From Diphasiastrum complanatum (lineage: Eukaryota > Streptophyta > Lycopodiopsida > Lycopodiales > Lycopodiaceae): a DNA stretch of 64,000 bases. The translations under genes were made by a program, and so were the position numbers. Where the stretch lies: the NCBI GenBank assembly GCA_029204225.1, contig MU832106.1, positions 23,081 to 87,080 on the forward strand, read 5' to 3'. Each line of letters starts with the position of its first letter. The stretch's first letter is position 1. Positions 32,154 to 44,148 of this stretch are shown in pieces. Under the pieces are notes generated by a model. It had not been told where the DNA came from. It was given only the letters and a program-made list of their open reading frames with translations, and made no database searches.

Positions 32154-32315
32154 TCACCCTCTCTCATCATGACAAATGTAGAAAGCCTAAGCTAGCTTGA
32201 GCCACATCACACTCCAAATTTGGCCCTATCACCTACTAACATGTGTATAAGGACTGAAAATGTCTAGACACCCCTAAACTCAACATAGATAACTTCTATC
32301 GAATTTTCGACATGA
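32148..32315 (-). repeat. Second copy of the LTR start, fused to RNase H
   Basis: Bases 32148-32315 repeat 31607-31771 almost exactly (AAGTGTCACTCACCCTCTCT, GGCCCTATCACCTACTA, CACCCCTAAACTCAACATAG). The piece is the first 165 bases of the LTR, directly joined to the CEAEYK codon of RNase H. Confidence 0.88.
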
Positions 32316-33437
32316 CTCAACATTGTAATGTTACAAAGATAGTTGGATTATGGATTGCTTCAATGAAGGTGCAATGATGATGATGTCCCAACTTGTTTTG
32401 ATTGTTTTTTGAAACCGAAAAAGAAAAGAGTAAATAAAAAATTGATTAGTCTGGATGAAGAAATTGCAAAAAAAAAAAAAGTGGAGTAACAGATGGATGT
32501 AATAGATGAACAAGATGAAGGTTATACTGATACGAAAGAAAATCATAAGGGATGGAACATGGAATGGAGATGGTATTAAAAAGTGAACATTGTGGTGGTG
32601 CGGATGGTAAATGATGTAGAGGACGGCTGGCAACGATGGTGCCGGGCGGGCAGGGTCTTGGGCGTCACTTGTGACGCTCCAGGGTAGGGGTCTGAGGGAT
32701 TGCACTGGCCTCCAACACTGAACGGTATAACTTGTGTGTGATTGAGAGGGTGATTGGCATGTCAAGTCACTAGCCAATGCAACAATTTTTTTGAATTTTT
32801 TTTTGATTTTTTTCTGAGTGGGTGAGTAATGGTGAGTAATAGATAGGGGCGAGTAATAGACAAGTAATGCTTATTATTAATCGAGCTGCCTATAGACTGT
32901 AAATGAAGATCAATATTTTATTGTGATGAAGACGAGTAAAGAGGAGCAATTGGCAAAAAATGGACAAAAAATGAGATCTTTATTCATCGGCCCGTCATAG
33001 ATCCAGTGTCTAGGTACTGGCAAAAAAAGAGAAAAAAAATATTCTTTGGTATGTTTTTCACTATTTTTTCTAATTTTTGTGGATTTTTACGGTTTTTATA
33101 ATTTTTAGAATTTTTAAAATCTATGGAAGGCCGGATAGGGTGTCGGGATCTGATGTGTTCCACCTCTCAATCCCTCTCCACAAATAATCCAAGCATGAAA
33201 TCACAAAAGAATGCAAGAATAACCCCTAACCGCACTCTACACTATTCTCCTCTAACACTAACCAGCTGATTTTTTGATGAATGAAGGGGTTAGAGAAAAA
33301 GAGAGTGACAGAAAGAAAGAGTGAAGTGCTATGCGGCGAGAGGTGTGATGGCGATCTCCAGCGACGATGCCACTGTAGTGTGTCGTGTGTAGTACGAGAT
33401 CGTCACTAGCAATGGCAACCTCATCTTCTCTTGCATA

Positions 33438-33439
<2 letters not shown>
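32316..33439. other. No gene seen
   Basis: Spacer with a more GC-rich patch at 32600-32720 and several GAGTAATAG/GCGAGTAATAG words at 32820-32880 that recur at 49.8-50.1 kb. No family motif. Confidence 0.45.

Positions 33440-33513
<74 letters not shown>
33440..33513. repeat. Compound microsatellite (CA)n(GA)n
   Basis: About 25 CA units followed by about 11 GA units, uninterrupted. Low-complexity frames reading through it are artefacts. Confidence 0.98.
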
Positions 33514-33589
33514 GGAGAGAAAGTGATAGAGAATCCAACAGCGTTAAGAAGAGAATAGAAAATACAATACAAAAGAAATGGCTCTCTTT

Positions 33590-34110
33590 TGTACATTTTA
33601 GAGGTGAGCCTCCTTCACTTTGATTGGCTACACTAAAATGGCAAGGACTCTAATCCAATCCATTTAAGCTAACACAAACTAAATCTAATGGTGCTAAGAA
33701 AGCACAATGAACTCACATGTACCATGTGAGTTCTAATTTGGGCCCTTTTAGCTTTTCATTGGAAAGTTGACTTAGGGCCTCTAATGTTATTTTAAAGTTT
33801 AAGCCCCTAGTCGCTTATTCCTTGGAATTACAATCAGGTTGGGCTTATATGCACAGGATGCCAGTGCCATCACACTTATTACTCTAACTATAGAGTGTAT
33901 TGTGTTGGGGCCCACTGAGTAAGCTTAGCCGAATAGTACTTTAGTGGTGGTAAGTGCCCGACATAAAGTTGAGTCTATCATAACCTTACAACAAGACTCC
34001 ACTATTAGTAGCAATCATGCAAAATGATTACTCCTCCTCTTTGAACTTGTTCTAATCCACTAAGGAATCACACTCCTCTCAACAAATGATGAAATAGTAA
34101 AATCACAAAG
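33590..34110 (-). repeat. LTR-like relic related to 42.5-42.8 kb
   Basis: The minus strand contains GACTAGAATTCTTACCATTT-like and AGCCAAT words (TAGAGTCCTTGCCATTTTAG with TGTAGCCAATCAAAG) that match the plus strand near 42747-42775. The segment is therefore an inverted copy of a repeat found there. It ends near CTCCTCCTCTTTG (about 34031), a possible polypurine tract on the minus strand. Boundaries are uncertain. Confidence 0.4.
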
Positions 34111-34739
34111 ATACAGAATGTAAAATATTATCTCTCATGTAACAGTTGACTAGCAAGTAGAATTTTGATTAATCTTGAACTAAACATGATCTAACCACAA
34201 CAAATTTCACAGAAGACTTGAAAATTGATGAGAAAACCTTTCTTAGGTTGAACCTTTCTAGCAAGAGCTCCAATCAAGAGCTTGTTGCAGTCAATCATAT
34301 TGAATCAACAAGAAATCTATATGCAAAATAGTTGACAGTTTTATGCTCATCCATAAAAAGATCCTAGCTCATTCATAGAGGAATGCTCAGCCACGAGGTA
34401 ATTTTTCATTTAAGAAAACAAAAAAGTGTCTTAAACTTAAGTAGAATTACATCCACAAGGGGAGTTTAGCTCATCCACAGGAAGTTTGTCAACTAGAAAC
34501 TAGAAACAACAATGTTAGCCTGAATGTACACAATCTCTCGAACAAATAAAGAGTTTGTAATTATGAATCACATAAAAAATGCTTGATCTATGCTCCTTGA
34601 TTTCAAATGACCTAAAAATATTTAAAAGTGGCTTTTGATCCTCAAGATCCACTCACAACATAGTGTTAGATAAGATTTGTTTAGTACAAAAACAGAAAAT
34701 CATGTTAGATTTAAGGTCACTCTTAAATCTCTACTGATT

Positions 34740-34965
34740 TTGGAAATCTAAATTGGTTGGACCCCATGGATTTCACCTCTCATAATGATTGGACCTCAAG
34801 ATTGGCACATGTCTCCATGATTGGACCACATAGCTTGAACCTCATAATTTGATTGGCCAAGTGATTTGCACCTCTAAACATGATTGGGCCAAAAAATTTG
34901 CACCTCTTAATGTGATTGGCCTTATGATCTAAAATTTCTTAATTTGATTAAGCCAAATTTGACAT
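34740..34965. repeat. Degenerate 30-37 bp repeats with ATTGGNCC core
   Basis: At least six units in a row carry TGATTGGACC or TGATTGGCC followed by a TTTGCACCTC-like word (34750, 34790, 34820, 34850, 34882, 34912). On the minus strand each is a CCAAT box. A similar but shorter array is present in the LTR at 31440-31590, so this is probably U3 of a minus-strand LTR. Confidence 0.6.
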
Positions 34966-35159
34966 TGAGATTTGGATTTGGTTGCATACTAGCAAAATAC
35001 CAATCCTTACATTTTGTGACACATGTCACCATCTCACTAGAACTCCAATTGAAAGCCTTTTGACTTTTCAAAATTAACATAAAAATATGTACAAGTGGTG
35101 GTGGACATAAATTCAACCCCTTGATGGCATCTAGCAAGGAAATTAGCTAGTCTAATTTT

Positions 35160-37849
35160 ACCAACTTTCACAATATATAAATATTGGTTAAAGTATTATC
35201 TTATTTTAGTATTATACTAGTTTTATTTTCTTTCTACTTATCATGTTTTTTTATTTCAAGTAACTTAAGTTTTCACTATCATTGTTCAATTATTTGATCT
35301 TCTAACTCTTCATTTATCATCAAATCTTGACCCTTGAGACTATCAAGAAATTCTTAATGCTTACAAAACTGTATACTTGATATTGTTGAGAGATAACAAA
35401 CTTTGTCAAAGAACTTATTGGAAAGATAATTCAAAACAAGATAATTTTTAGAATTGCTAGGCTATAGTACTAACAATTGATATGGTATGATTGAGAGAAA
35501 AATATACACAAACTCCAATGTACCATATAGAGTTAATGCAAAAAAGAGAAACATTATTAAAAATCATTCCCAAGAAAGACTAGCAGTGAAACTTCACAAA
35601 AAAGATTAAAGTACATCATAGAAAAACAAAAGTTACCAATGTAACAATGGCCATCATGGTCAATTATATATCTTGCTTTTGACAAGTGAAAATGAAATGA
35701 AAAATGTGCTAAACATTTACTATTGGTATATACTTTAAAAATGAGAATAAATTTTGTATGTTTCAAACCATGACACCTTGCCATTAATAGGCATATGAAT
35801 GAAGATGACAATCACACGCATGCTAGAGCCACATGAAAATAACATGAATCTTTACTGCTCAACATCACTTGCATATTGAATATTGGCAAAAATTAACAAT
35901 GGAATGAAGAGACTTGAATATTCTAAACTAGGAACTTGATGGTCAACAAAAGTTGGAAATGTCGTTACATGTCCTATCACTTACAATGTTCTTTCAAATC
36001 TGTAATAGTATACAATTTCTTGATTGTCCTTACTTGACACAAAGTGAATGCAAATATTTCATAATGAAAACATCATATTCCCTATGGGGCCTATCCTTAT
36101 CTGAAAATCCAAAAGGCCTCTTGCTACTTAGCTACAATTGCATATAGTAGATTTAGAATTTACTTTAAATTGTATCCATATATTAAAGTGTTTCAAGAAG
36201 TTCATCAAAGCAAAATATATAATTCATATGAGTTGGTGGCAATATTTCTTTTGATTCGTTCTATTGGTAGTCTTTTATGACATTAAAATAATGCTTATTA
36301 AATGTAGGAAATTTAGCTTAGTCACTTCAGATATAATGGTCTTTCTTTATTGTAGAAAATACCATAGATCTTGTTTGCATAAAAAATCTCCTATGATAGT
36401 TTTTCTATTGAAAGGGCATCTTATAGAGACTAGCCTAAGTATCACAATATTTCTTAATGTTTTATTTCTCATAAAATAATTTCAAGGATTGCTTTTTCAA
36501 ACTTATTAAATAAGTTAAATTCACTCTCCAATAAAGTGGACAAAAAACAATTTATGTTAGTAAGTGAGAAGCTTGACATCTCTATGCAAGGCAAGAAATT
36601 AAATGTTTTCAAACATTAAAAAAAGTAATAGAGGATCAAATGTTACAACTTTTCTTTCAGCATGTAGCTTCTCTTTGTAAGTCTATCTTGAATTGGTAAC
36701 TTTTTTAATTTCTGTGCTGTTTGGCATACCACATAGTGCGTTACCATGAGAGAATCCTTGTCTCTCACAAAACACTAACTCATCAACTGGTCTCGCTTAC
36801 TAGCGGACTCTAACATCAACTCATCTACACAACATTAACCAATTCATCTCTCTCGTTCATCTTGTTTATATAGGAACACAGAAAAATGATTTAGGATTAA
36901 TCATTAGTGATTACAAGAATTGGTTAAACTCATTCTAACGACTTTCAGTTGTCCGTCATTGTCATCCGTGGAGTCCGTTCTCCATCTGCTACTTTGTTGG
37001 TGATGCCAGTATTCATGTTGTGAAGGTGTGCCACTTTTACAGCCATCTTTGCAGCCGCCTAGTGACCGCAATGCTTGTCTTGCGGTGTCTGTGCAATCGT
37101 AAAAGTACTTCGGAGCGTGACGCCTTTGGTAAGCAACTACAGACAGACCGTAGCAGGGGCTTCTATGATGGGGCAAGGGTGATAGAAAAACGTGAACGGA
37201 GAAGAGAGCAAGAATATTGCGGAACAACTCTCCCGTTCTAATCAGCTGCTAAATGCAAAAACAGTCTAATAGACATCTTATGCTAAATGTAATCATAGCT
37301 TTAAGTGTTCTAATTGCCCAACAAGATCTTAAAAATTAATTCATACTCTGAAACAAGAGTATAGTCCACCGAAGAGATTAGAGATGGTTTGTATGTGGTA
37401 CTACTGAAATCGGATTTAACGTGAAGTATAGTTTTGAAATAAATGGAAGAGCAGTATGATAATGCGAGTTCCTCAGGCGTCAAAGACAACCATCGTTTGA
37501 TCAGAAACTGAGGAGTCGTAGACGTCCGTGTTTTGATCAAAGTGAGTAAACAAGCGCGATCAAATAGCAATGAAAGTGCATTCAATCACAACAAGCATTC
37601 ATCTACGTTGTACACATATAAAAACAAGTTGCTATTATAAAACACTAAAGCACAATACAAAATAGCAATTACAACAAAAAATGATGGCATAATTGGGATG
37701 CTCAAATAATGTGTCTCATGGATGGAGCAACCAGTAATATGTGCTTGGATGATCTATTTACTGATTTCATCGGTCTATTAATTACATTCAATGCTTGTCA
37801 CCTAATTAGGAAAGCCATTGTACTTGGAAGTATATGGCTTTTATGATGA
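35160..37849. other. No gene seen
   Basis: AT-rich from 35160 to 36900, then a less AT-rich patch at 36930-37240 without recognisable domains. Frames of 60-107 codons here show no family motif, and their composition follows the local base content. Confidence 0.45.
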
Positions 37850-38696
37850 CTGTACATAGTGTATACGGTCAATAATTTAACATCGCTGACGCAGATGAGG
37901 ACGTCGCCGATTATCTCACTACGCATTTTACGTGAAGTGGTTTTCTCTCACTTTGCAAATTTCGGGAAGTGACTGGGAACGTTCCTCATTCAAAATAGAC
38001 GACCTTGGACATTTTTCTCTCTTCTTTGGGATTTTGCGAAAAAAGCTGAAGGTGCCCTTAAAAAGACGAAGGTGCCCTTGAAACAATTTAACTTATGAAA
38101 ATAGATGACCTTCGGCATTTTCTGTCTCTTCGGGATTTTGCGAAAAAGTCGAAGGTGTTAAAATAATTAAACTTTTGAACTGTACAAGTTAAACTTTTGA
38201 ACTATAAAAGTGTCGCATTTTGGAAAAAATGCGAAAAAGCCGAAGCTGTTGAAAACATAGTTCATTTCTACATATTGTCATGACACTTACTGTATTTCTG
38301 CAGACTGTTGCGACACTCAGTGTATTTCTGCAGATTGTTGAAAAAGTAATGTAGATTTCTAGACTTGTTCTAAATGCTAGTTCTTGGAAGTCCTTGAACA
38401 TGGCCAGGTCTTCAATGACTTCAAGTAATTGAACTTAACATTTGAGCTTGAAATTATGATGGGATTGGTTACCCTTTGCTGGAGATCAGCCGGAAGCCCG
38501 TTGTAGACGTTCTTCAAATAAATTGGTTGTCTAGGTTTGTGATTCCTACATATATCAGATGAGCAGACATAGAATCAAAGTTGGTTTTACCTGACTCTAG
38601 ATCAATGATCAATAAACATGCAAGAAGAATCATGAAATAGAATTAGTCATTCACCAAGGAGAAAACTGTGGGCTTAATTTCCAGCAGTCCCCCTTA
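37850..38696 (-). repeat. 3' LTR of a second copia E copy
   Basis: The minus strand begins TGCTGGAAATTAAGCCCACA at 38696 after the polypurine tract AAGGGGGAC. It matches the LTR at 24302-25074 along its length, including GATGAGGACGTCGC, the CGCATTTTACGTGAAGTGG palindrome and the CACCTTCGGC words. It reaches at least GACCGTATACACTATG (about 37860). This copy extends slightly further than the 24.3 kb copy. Confidence 0.75.
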
Positions 38697-39108
38697 AGAT
38701 TACAGTTGGTGCCTTGGTATCTTCGTCAGGTTCAGCATGTTGAAGAACTTCTGGTGCTTAATCCTGGGAAGCGCTTTGGTGAAGATGTCTGCGATCATTT
38801 GTGTTGTTGAACAGTATTTAAGGATCACTTGCCCTGAGAAAAATTTCTCCCAAATGAAATGATACTAGATTTCTATGTGCCTGGATTTGCCATAAAATCT
38901 GGGATTCAGTGACAGTGAAATATAGCTCAACTTGTCACACAAAATGGTGGTAGCATTAAGAGTGTGACGTAAGTCGTGAAGTAATAACCTAATCCATACA
39001 ACTTCTTTTGAAGCTTGACATGCTGCGATGTACTCTGTCTCTGTCGAAGAAAGTGCAACTGATTTCTGGTTCCTTGAGTTTCACGAAATCGGTCCCCCTA
39101 CCAGATAA
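38697..39108 (-). pseudogene. Copia E family: RNase H fragment
   Basis: Minus-strand coding in two frames gives the end of RNase H: STETEYIAACQASKEVVW, LLLHDLRHTL, TTILCDKLSYISLSLN and KALPRIKHQKFFNMLNLTK, then the polypurine tract. It is the same family as plus-strand copia E. It begins abruptly at about 39108, where a piece from a different copia family is attached upstream. Confidence 0.8.
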
Positions 39109-39350
39109 AAAAACCATGGTCTCCATAGCTTTGTAGTTAGGATGGCCTAACTTCTTGTGCCATAATTTCACTTGAGTGAGCTCCTCCCTTGTCATGTTCA
39201 CACTTCCAACCATCACATCTACTTCCACCTCAAGTACTATGTCATAAAGATCATGGAGTACAAGCAAAGACTCCATTCAAACTATCCAATTAGCATAATT
39301 AGTGGATGTGAGCCTTTCACTAGCTTCAAGCAAAAAACCACTCATTGATG
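39109..39350 (-). pseudogene. Copia G: gag start fused to pre-integrase piece
   Basis: The minus strand starts MASMSGFLLEASERLTSTNY (about 39350), a gag N-terminus related to the one at 30357, and continues LVLHDLYDIVLEVE. Within 15 codons it becomes VNMTREELTQVKLWHKKLGH and PNYKAMETM, a pre-integrase domain that normally lies more than 400 codons downstream. At about 39108 it is joined to copia E RNase H. Two deletion or template-switch joins therefore lie within 150 bases. Confidence 0.75.
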
Positions 39351-39942
39351 CCATTTTTGAATGTGAAAAAGCACTAGAAACTCTTATGGTTTCTCTAAGA
39401 GATCTGAACCTAAAGTCTTCTAGCAATTTGAAAGCTTATAGACTCAATCATATTACTCATGAACCAATCTAGAATGATGGAAATTTAGATTCTAGTCTCA
39501 ATCTTGCAAAATCACTCCTTAATCTATGATTTTTGGCAATATCTCTCTCAACTTCAACATGCACTCAAAAAATCAGAGAAACTCATTTAATGCACCTGAA
39601 TCAAGCTTCAAATTTAATTTTTTGGCTGATCTAATCCAAAAATAAATCAAAGGAATAGAACCTCTATAGAAAAAACTTGATTTTGCACTAAAAAATCTCT
39701 CAATTTGGGTGTGTGAGTCAAATTATACAAATTTTTGAATTTTCTCAACCAAAATCGAACCTTTATGGCCTCACACGTGTGAAAAGTATTCCTACAGCCC
39801 ACAACAAGTTTTGGTCCAAAAATTTTGAATATACCTATCAAATCCAACTCACTACACAAAAATTAGCTAGTTTCCAAAAACTTGCTAATTTGGGCTTAGT
39901 TTTGGATCAACTCCATCAATATCAATTAATCCTCTTGTAGTT
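39351..39942. other. Leader of copia G
   Basis: About 590 bases of leader sequence on the minus strand between primer-binding site and gag; no coding content. Confidence 0.5.
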
Positions 39943-39955
39943 GGCTTTGATACCA
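39943..39955 (-). promoter_or_regulatory. Primer-binding site of copia G
   Basis: The minus strand reads TGGTATCAAAGCC, one base different from the tRNA-Met site TGGTATCAGAGCC, next to an LTR end. Confidence 0.85.
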
Positions 39956-40784
39956 TGTGGAAATCTGCAAAATAGAACCAAGAATGAATCCTAAACTGAT
40001 CCACAAGAGGGATTGGATGTTAGATACAATTGATCTATCAATCTACACAAGATTTAGATCAATCTAGCTCAATTCTAGGCATGAAAATCTAACAAGAACA
40101 ATCATTAATGAAGGTAAATGTACTTGTTGGTTTCACACATGTGAAAACCTGTCAGAGTAAAGACTCCAACCTGAAAACAAAATACACTATGATAGAACCT
40201 CAAATCATTCAAAACAAATGAAAACAAATGGAAAGATTGACACAAAATTGTTTCCAAAATCAAGATTGATGTTTCATGTTGATTATGGCCAAATATGTCT
40301 CTATATATACATTTCTTGGAGCTCAAGGTACTGATCATGCATCAGATCTCACATGTGTGAGCATGCTTTGTCATATGGTGAATCATCATGCAAAATTGAC
40401 ACTTGGATCAAACTTTCTATTTTGAGCACTTTTGGTCTAATTTCCTACTATATGGAGATCTACTTAAAAATCTTATAGAAGTCAAAACTCGCCTACTTCA
40501 GCTTATTCCACACGTGTGAGCTATCCTCTACACATGGGATGTGACACCTAACCTAAGGATGTGGCTCATGCAATCAATAGATTGATGCCATATGTCATAT
40601 GACTAGAAAACTAGTTTTTGGCCTTTTTAGCCTCTAGAACTTGAATTAAATCATATGTACAACCTATATGATTATGGTACATGACAAGTACACTAATTTT
40701 ACATGTGGGAATAGGCTCCACACATGTGTAATCATCCTATATACATTTATTTGGCTTTGACCAAGCATATTTTTTGATTTTTCA
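39956..40784 (-). repeat. 5' LTR of copia G (outer end tentative)
   Basis: The LTR ends (minus strand) with CCACA at 39956 next to the primer-binding site. A candidate start TGAAAAATCAAAAAATATGC lies at 40784. A TATATATA box is at about 40300-40310. CACATGTGTG/CACACGTGTG words recur (40125, 40350, 40510, 40715). There is no second copy in the window to fix the outer boundary. Confidence 0.5.
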
Positions 40785-42959
40785 CAAGGTGGTGGTGGCT
40801 GAGGCTATGAGTATTTGATGCATCTTGAAGAGTCAAGAAAAGCCATATGTAGAAATATGATCTAGAAAGGCAAGAAGGACATTGTCTTGCATCAAGAGGC
40901 CTATTGGAGGCTATTCATCAATTTCAAAACTTTTTTTGAGGTTTATAATCTTTATTAAGATATTTTACAAAGCTCATATTTCAAATCAAGTCATGTTATA
41001 TGTTCGATATCTACTTCTCCAAATGTAGACTAGATAGTCACTCGTGTTAGAATTTTGGGTGCTATGTTCTACATTGTTTCATACACAAATGAAAAGACAT
41101 TACTTGAAGTCTCATTTCATACCAAAACTTGTTATATTTGGTGTGTTTTGCATTTCACATAAATTCCTATTTATGTTTGTTAGAGATTGGTAGTGTTAGG
41201 GTCTCCTCACTACATGCCGCTTATTTGCTAGTTTCATTGATATTCAAAGTTAGATTGTTTGTCAATCATTGGGAATTAGATTTGAACTATTCATTGGGTG
41301 CTTGAATATTTTTAGAACACTTATGAAATGTGTTTGTAACATTTGATTGAGAGAATGTCAATCTTTGAAAGTTCAGACATATATTGATAAAGATTCTTGC
41401 ATTTGTAAGTTGCAATTTGATGTTGAGCACATAGTTTGATTTCAATCTTTTAGAGTGATCTTTTTTTTTTTTCTTTTTCTTTTTTTCTAATAAGGACAAA
41501 GCGAGTGTAGAGGTTGATCAATTTTGTCGTGGATTCATTCAAAGCTTTGCAAAATGGTCTTGAAAAGTGAGTAGGGTTATACATACATCTTCTTCTAAAT
41601 CTTATTGTTCTCTACTCAAAAGTGAGTAGCAACATACTCTTCACACGTGCATAGAGACTCATAGGATAATTTTTTGAATGCAAGTTAGTATTTGGTCAAT
41701 TATGCAAGCCTTAGGTTAAGTTCTGATATTTTAAAAAAAAAATTGAACCTTAATCCAATTAGTCATGAAAGAAGGTATATATAGTGGTTCTAAAAATTAG
41801 CAAGTTACAAATGTTTCCTTATAGAATGGAGTGTAGTGCTTCACATGCATAATAATTGTCAAAGATTTTGATGTTACTATATAGGAGGCCAATAGCTAGT
41901 TTTTTTAACACTAATGGCATGTATTTCATATTCTATGTTTTTTTCTTCACAAGACTCATTCAGAGATTTCAAGAGGCGTACAAAAAATGATTACCTCATT
42001 GATTAAGCAATCTCCCTCCTCTTCAAAAAAAATATGATATTTGACAATCATGCATAATTATTTGGATAAGTAATTATTTGGATAAGGTTTTAGTGCCTAG
42101 GCAGAATCTTCTAATAAGATTTTGTGCACCATTCTTAGCAAAATCATGGAAGCAAGCCGATTTGATTGGGGAACATGTGAAAAAATCAGATCACAAAAAC
42201 CTAATTATGCCCTTTGATCTTTGGCAAATTTGGAGAGCACATTTAGCTTCAATACAAATGTAGAAGTCATGCATCAACTACACAGAAGATGAAAACTAGA
42301 TTCAATGTATCTCTACTAGCCAATTAGAGTAGGTCTAAATTCAACCTTATCAACATCTCTAGTTGTTAAAATAATAAAGTCACTATTCTTATGCCTTATT
42401 AACTTTATAAAATCTATCTCTAAGTTGAAAAATCACTTTGGCCTCCAAAATTGCCAAGTAACTCAACTTAAACTAGTTGACATTTACATAACAGAAGCTG
42501 TGCATAGCAACTCAATAACCACAATCATTAGATCGATAGACTACAAATAAAAAGACTTGGGACATTAGTATAAAATAATATAATAATTAGGCCCCAAAGT
42601 CAAGTTTGCTAAGTTTCTAAGTTTAGATAATCGTATCTTGTGAGGGCCCTTCTCACTGTAAAATGAATTCACATGAATCATGTGAATGGCACCTTCTAAA
42701 ATTAAAAACATTAGATTTTCTATGAAGGGATTGGACTAGAATTCTTACCATTTTTAGGTAGCCAATTAGAGACAAGGCATAGGGCCTCACTCAAGAATAA
42801 AAGAAAAATTCTTCTGCTCATTTTTCTATGCTCAATATTGACGAGGAGATAGGAGATTATGCTAAATCTTAACTAGAATGTTCTTGCGTCTGAATTTCTT
42901 GTCTCTCTCTCTTATGCTTTCCTTTTAGTTGATATTTGCTACCATTTTTGCATTTCTAA
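40785..42959. other. No gene seen; LTR-like debris
   Basis: AT-rich sequence. Around 42340-42480 the plus strand contains CTATCTCTAAGTTGAAAAAT and TTTGGCCTCCAAAATTGCC, which correspond to the minus-strand LTR at 46900-46990, so an inverted fragment of that LTR family is present. 42500-42830 matches the relic at 33.6-34.1 kb in opposite orientation. No coding region is recognised. Confidence 0.4.
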
Positions 42960-43550
42960 GAGAAGAAGAAGAAGGAGATGTGATAGATTTAAGCTAGTTT
43001 TGCTATTTTGGTCGTATTTGTATATTCGACAATTGAGGCCAATTTTCATATTAGACTTAGAGTTTGACTTTCCAAAATTATATTTGAGTAGTAGATACAT
43101 GGAATCTAGTCACAAAAATAATAGGGTTTTCATTATGGAGAGAAACCAAAGTTTGAATTTAGGTTTGGACCTATTATAAAAGAATGTAACTCATGGGAAG
43201 AGAATACATTCTCTCTCTCTTATCTCATTCATTCTTATACATGGTTCTCTTGGGTTCTACTATCCATGGGTGCACTATACTTGTAATATCTTGCAATTTT
43301 GTGTGTAGAATGTTTATTAAATGCTATTTTCAGATCCACACATGTAAAATATAGTAGCTTAATGTTTTTGTATGGACAACAACATTATTTTATGTTTTAA
43401 TTGATGTTTGATCAAAATCTATTAGAGTTTGCATCTCATTCATTGTGTAGATGTTGGTCTTCTACATTGGCAAGATTGGTGATTTGTTGTCTTTCTAAAC
43501 CCAAGATCATTTTATGGATTTGAATCTTAATTGATCTTAAATTTTACACA
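42960..43550 (+). repeat. 5' LTR of copia D (left end approximate)
   Basis: The right end TTTTACACA at 43550 is fixed by the adjoining primer-binding site. The body aligns with the inverted LTR at 46388-47020 (GGTTCTCTTGGGTTCTACTA, CTTGCAATTTTGTGTGTAGA, GAGTTTGCATCTCATTCATT, TCTACATTGGCAAGATTG). A CTATTATAAAAG TATA box is at about 43172. The left boundary is not resolved because homology fades. Confidence 0.65.
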
Positions 43551-43561
43551 TGGTATCAGAG
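43551..43561 (+). promoter_or_regulatory. Primer-binding site of copia D
   Basis: TGGTATCAGAG immediately after the LTR end, complementary to the initiator tRNA-Met 3' end. Confidence 0.9.
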
Positions 43562-44148
43562 TTTGTGTTTCAGGTATGAAAGAAGCAATCACATCTTTCA
43601 ATGATTTGGAGAAGATATCAATGCTAGAGCATGCTAGATTGGATTCTACACCAAAATTGAGTTTCTTCCATATGTATATTGGATCTTTTGTAGATCAAAA
43701 CTCAAAATAGGTTTATAATCTTGATCAATTCTGATTTCACACGTTACTTGTTGGATTTGGATGATTTTAAGAATATTAAAAAAGCTTAAGTGGTGGCTAC
43801 AAGATTGCATATCAAGTTTTAGACAATTGCATGTACAAATTGAAATAATCAATTTTTTGTGATTTTGTCAAAACCTTAATTTTGATTGGATATCTAGATT
43901 GTGAGGTTACCGAACCTCATTTGAGTGTGTTTCAATCTTAGGAAGTGGCAAGAGTCATTAGATTATGGATAGATCATAGGTTGATCAAAATTTCACTATT
44001 CTATGTGTTGATTTGCTTGGTTTAAGTGATAGAAGAGAATTGAAAAGTTTCATATCTTTGTGATTTCCTTTTGAAACCATTTGTTGTTGTTCAAAAGAGT
44101 GCTTTGTGCATTGAAACAGCTTGAAAGAGAGGATCAGGTCATTGCTAC

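Noticed and set aside
33258-33596. Frames with Cys-Val and Leu-Ser repeats
   Set aside because: They are translations of the (CA)n(GA)n microsatellite.
36904-37241. Frames of 73 and 107 codons on both strands
   Set aside because: No domain motif, both strands open in the same slightly GC-richer patch, and no splice or promoter context.
38989-39276. A 95-codon protein with pre-integrase and novel C-terminus
   Set aside because: The C-terminal half is the copia E RNase H read in a wrong frame across a junction.
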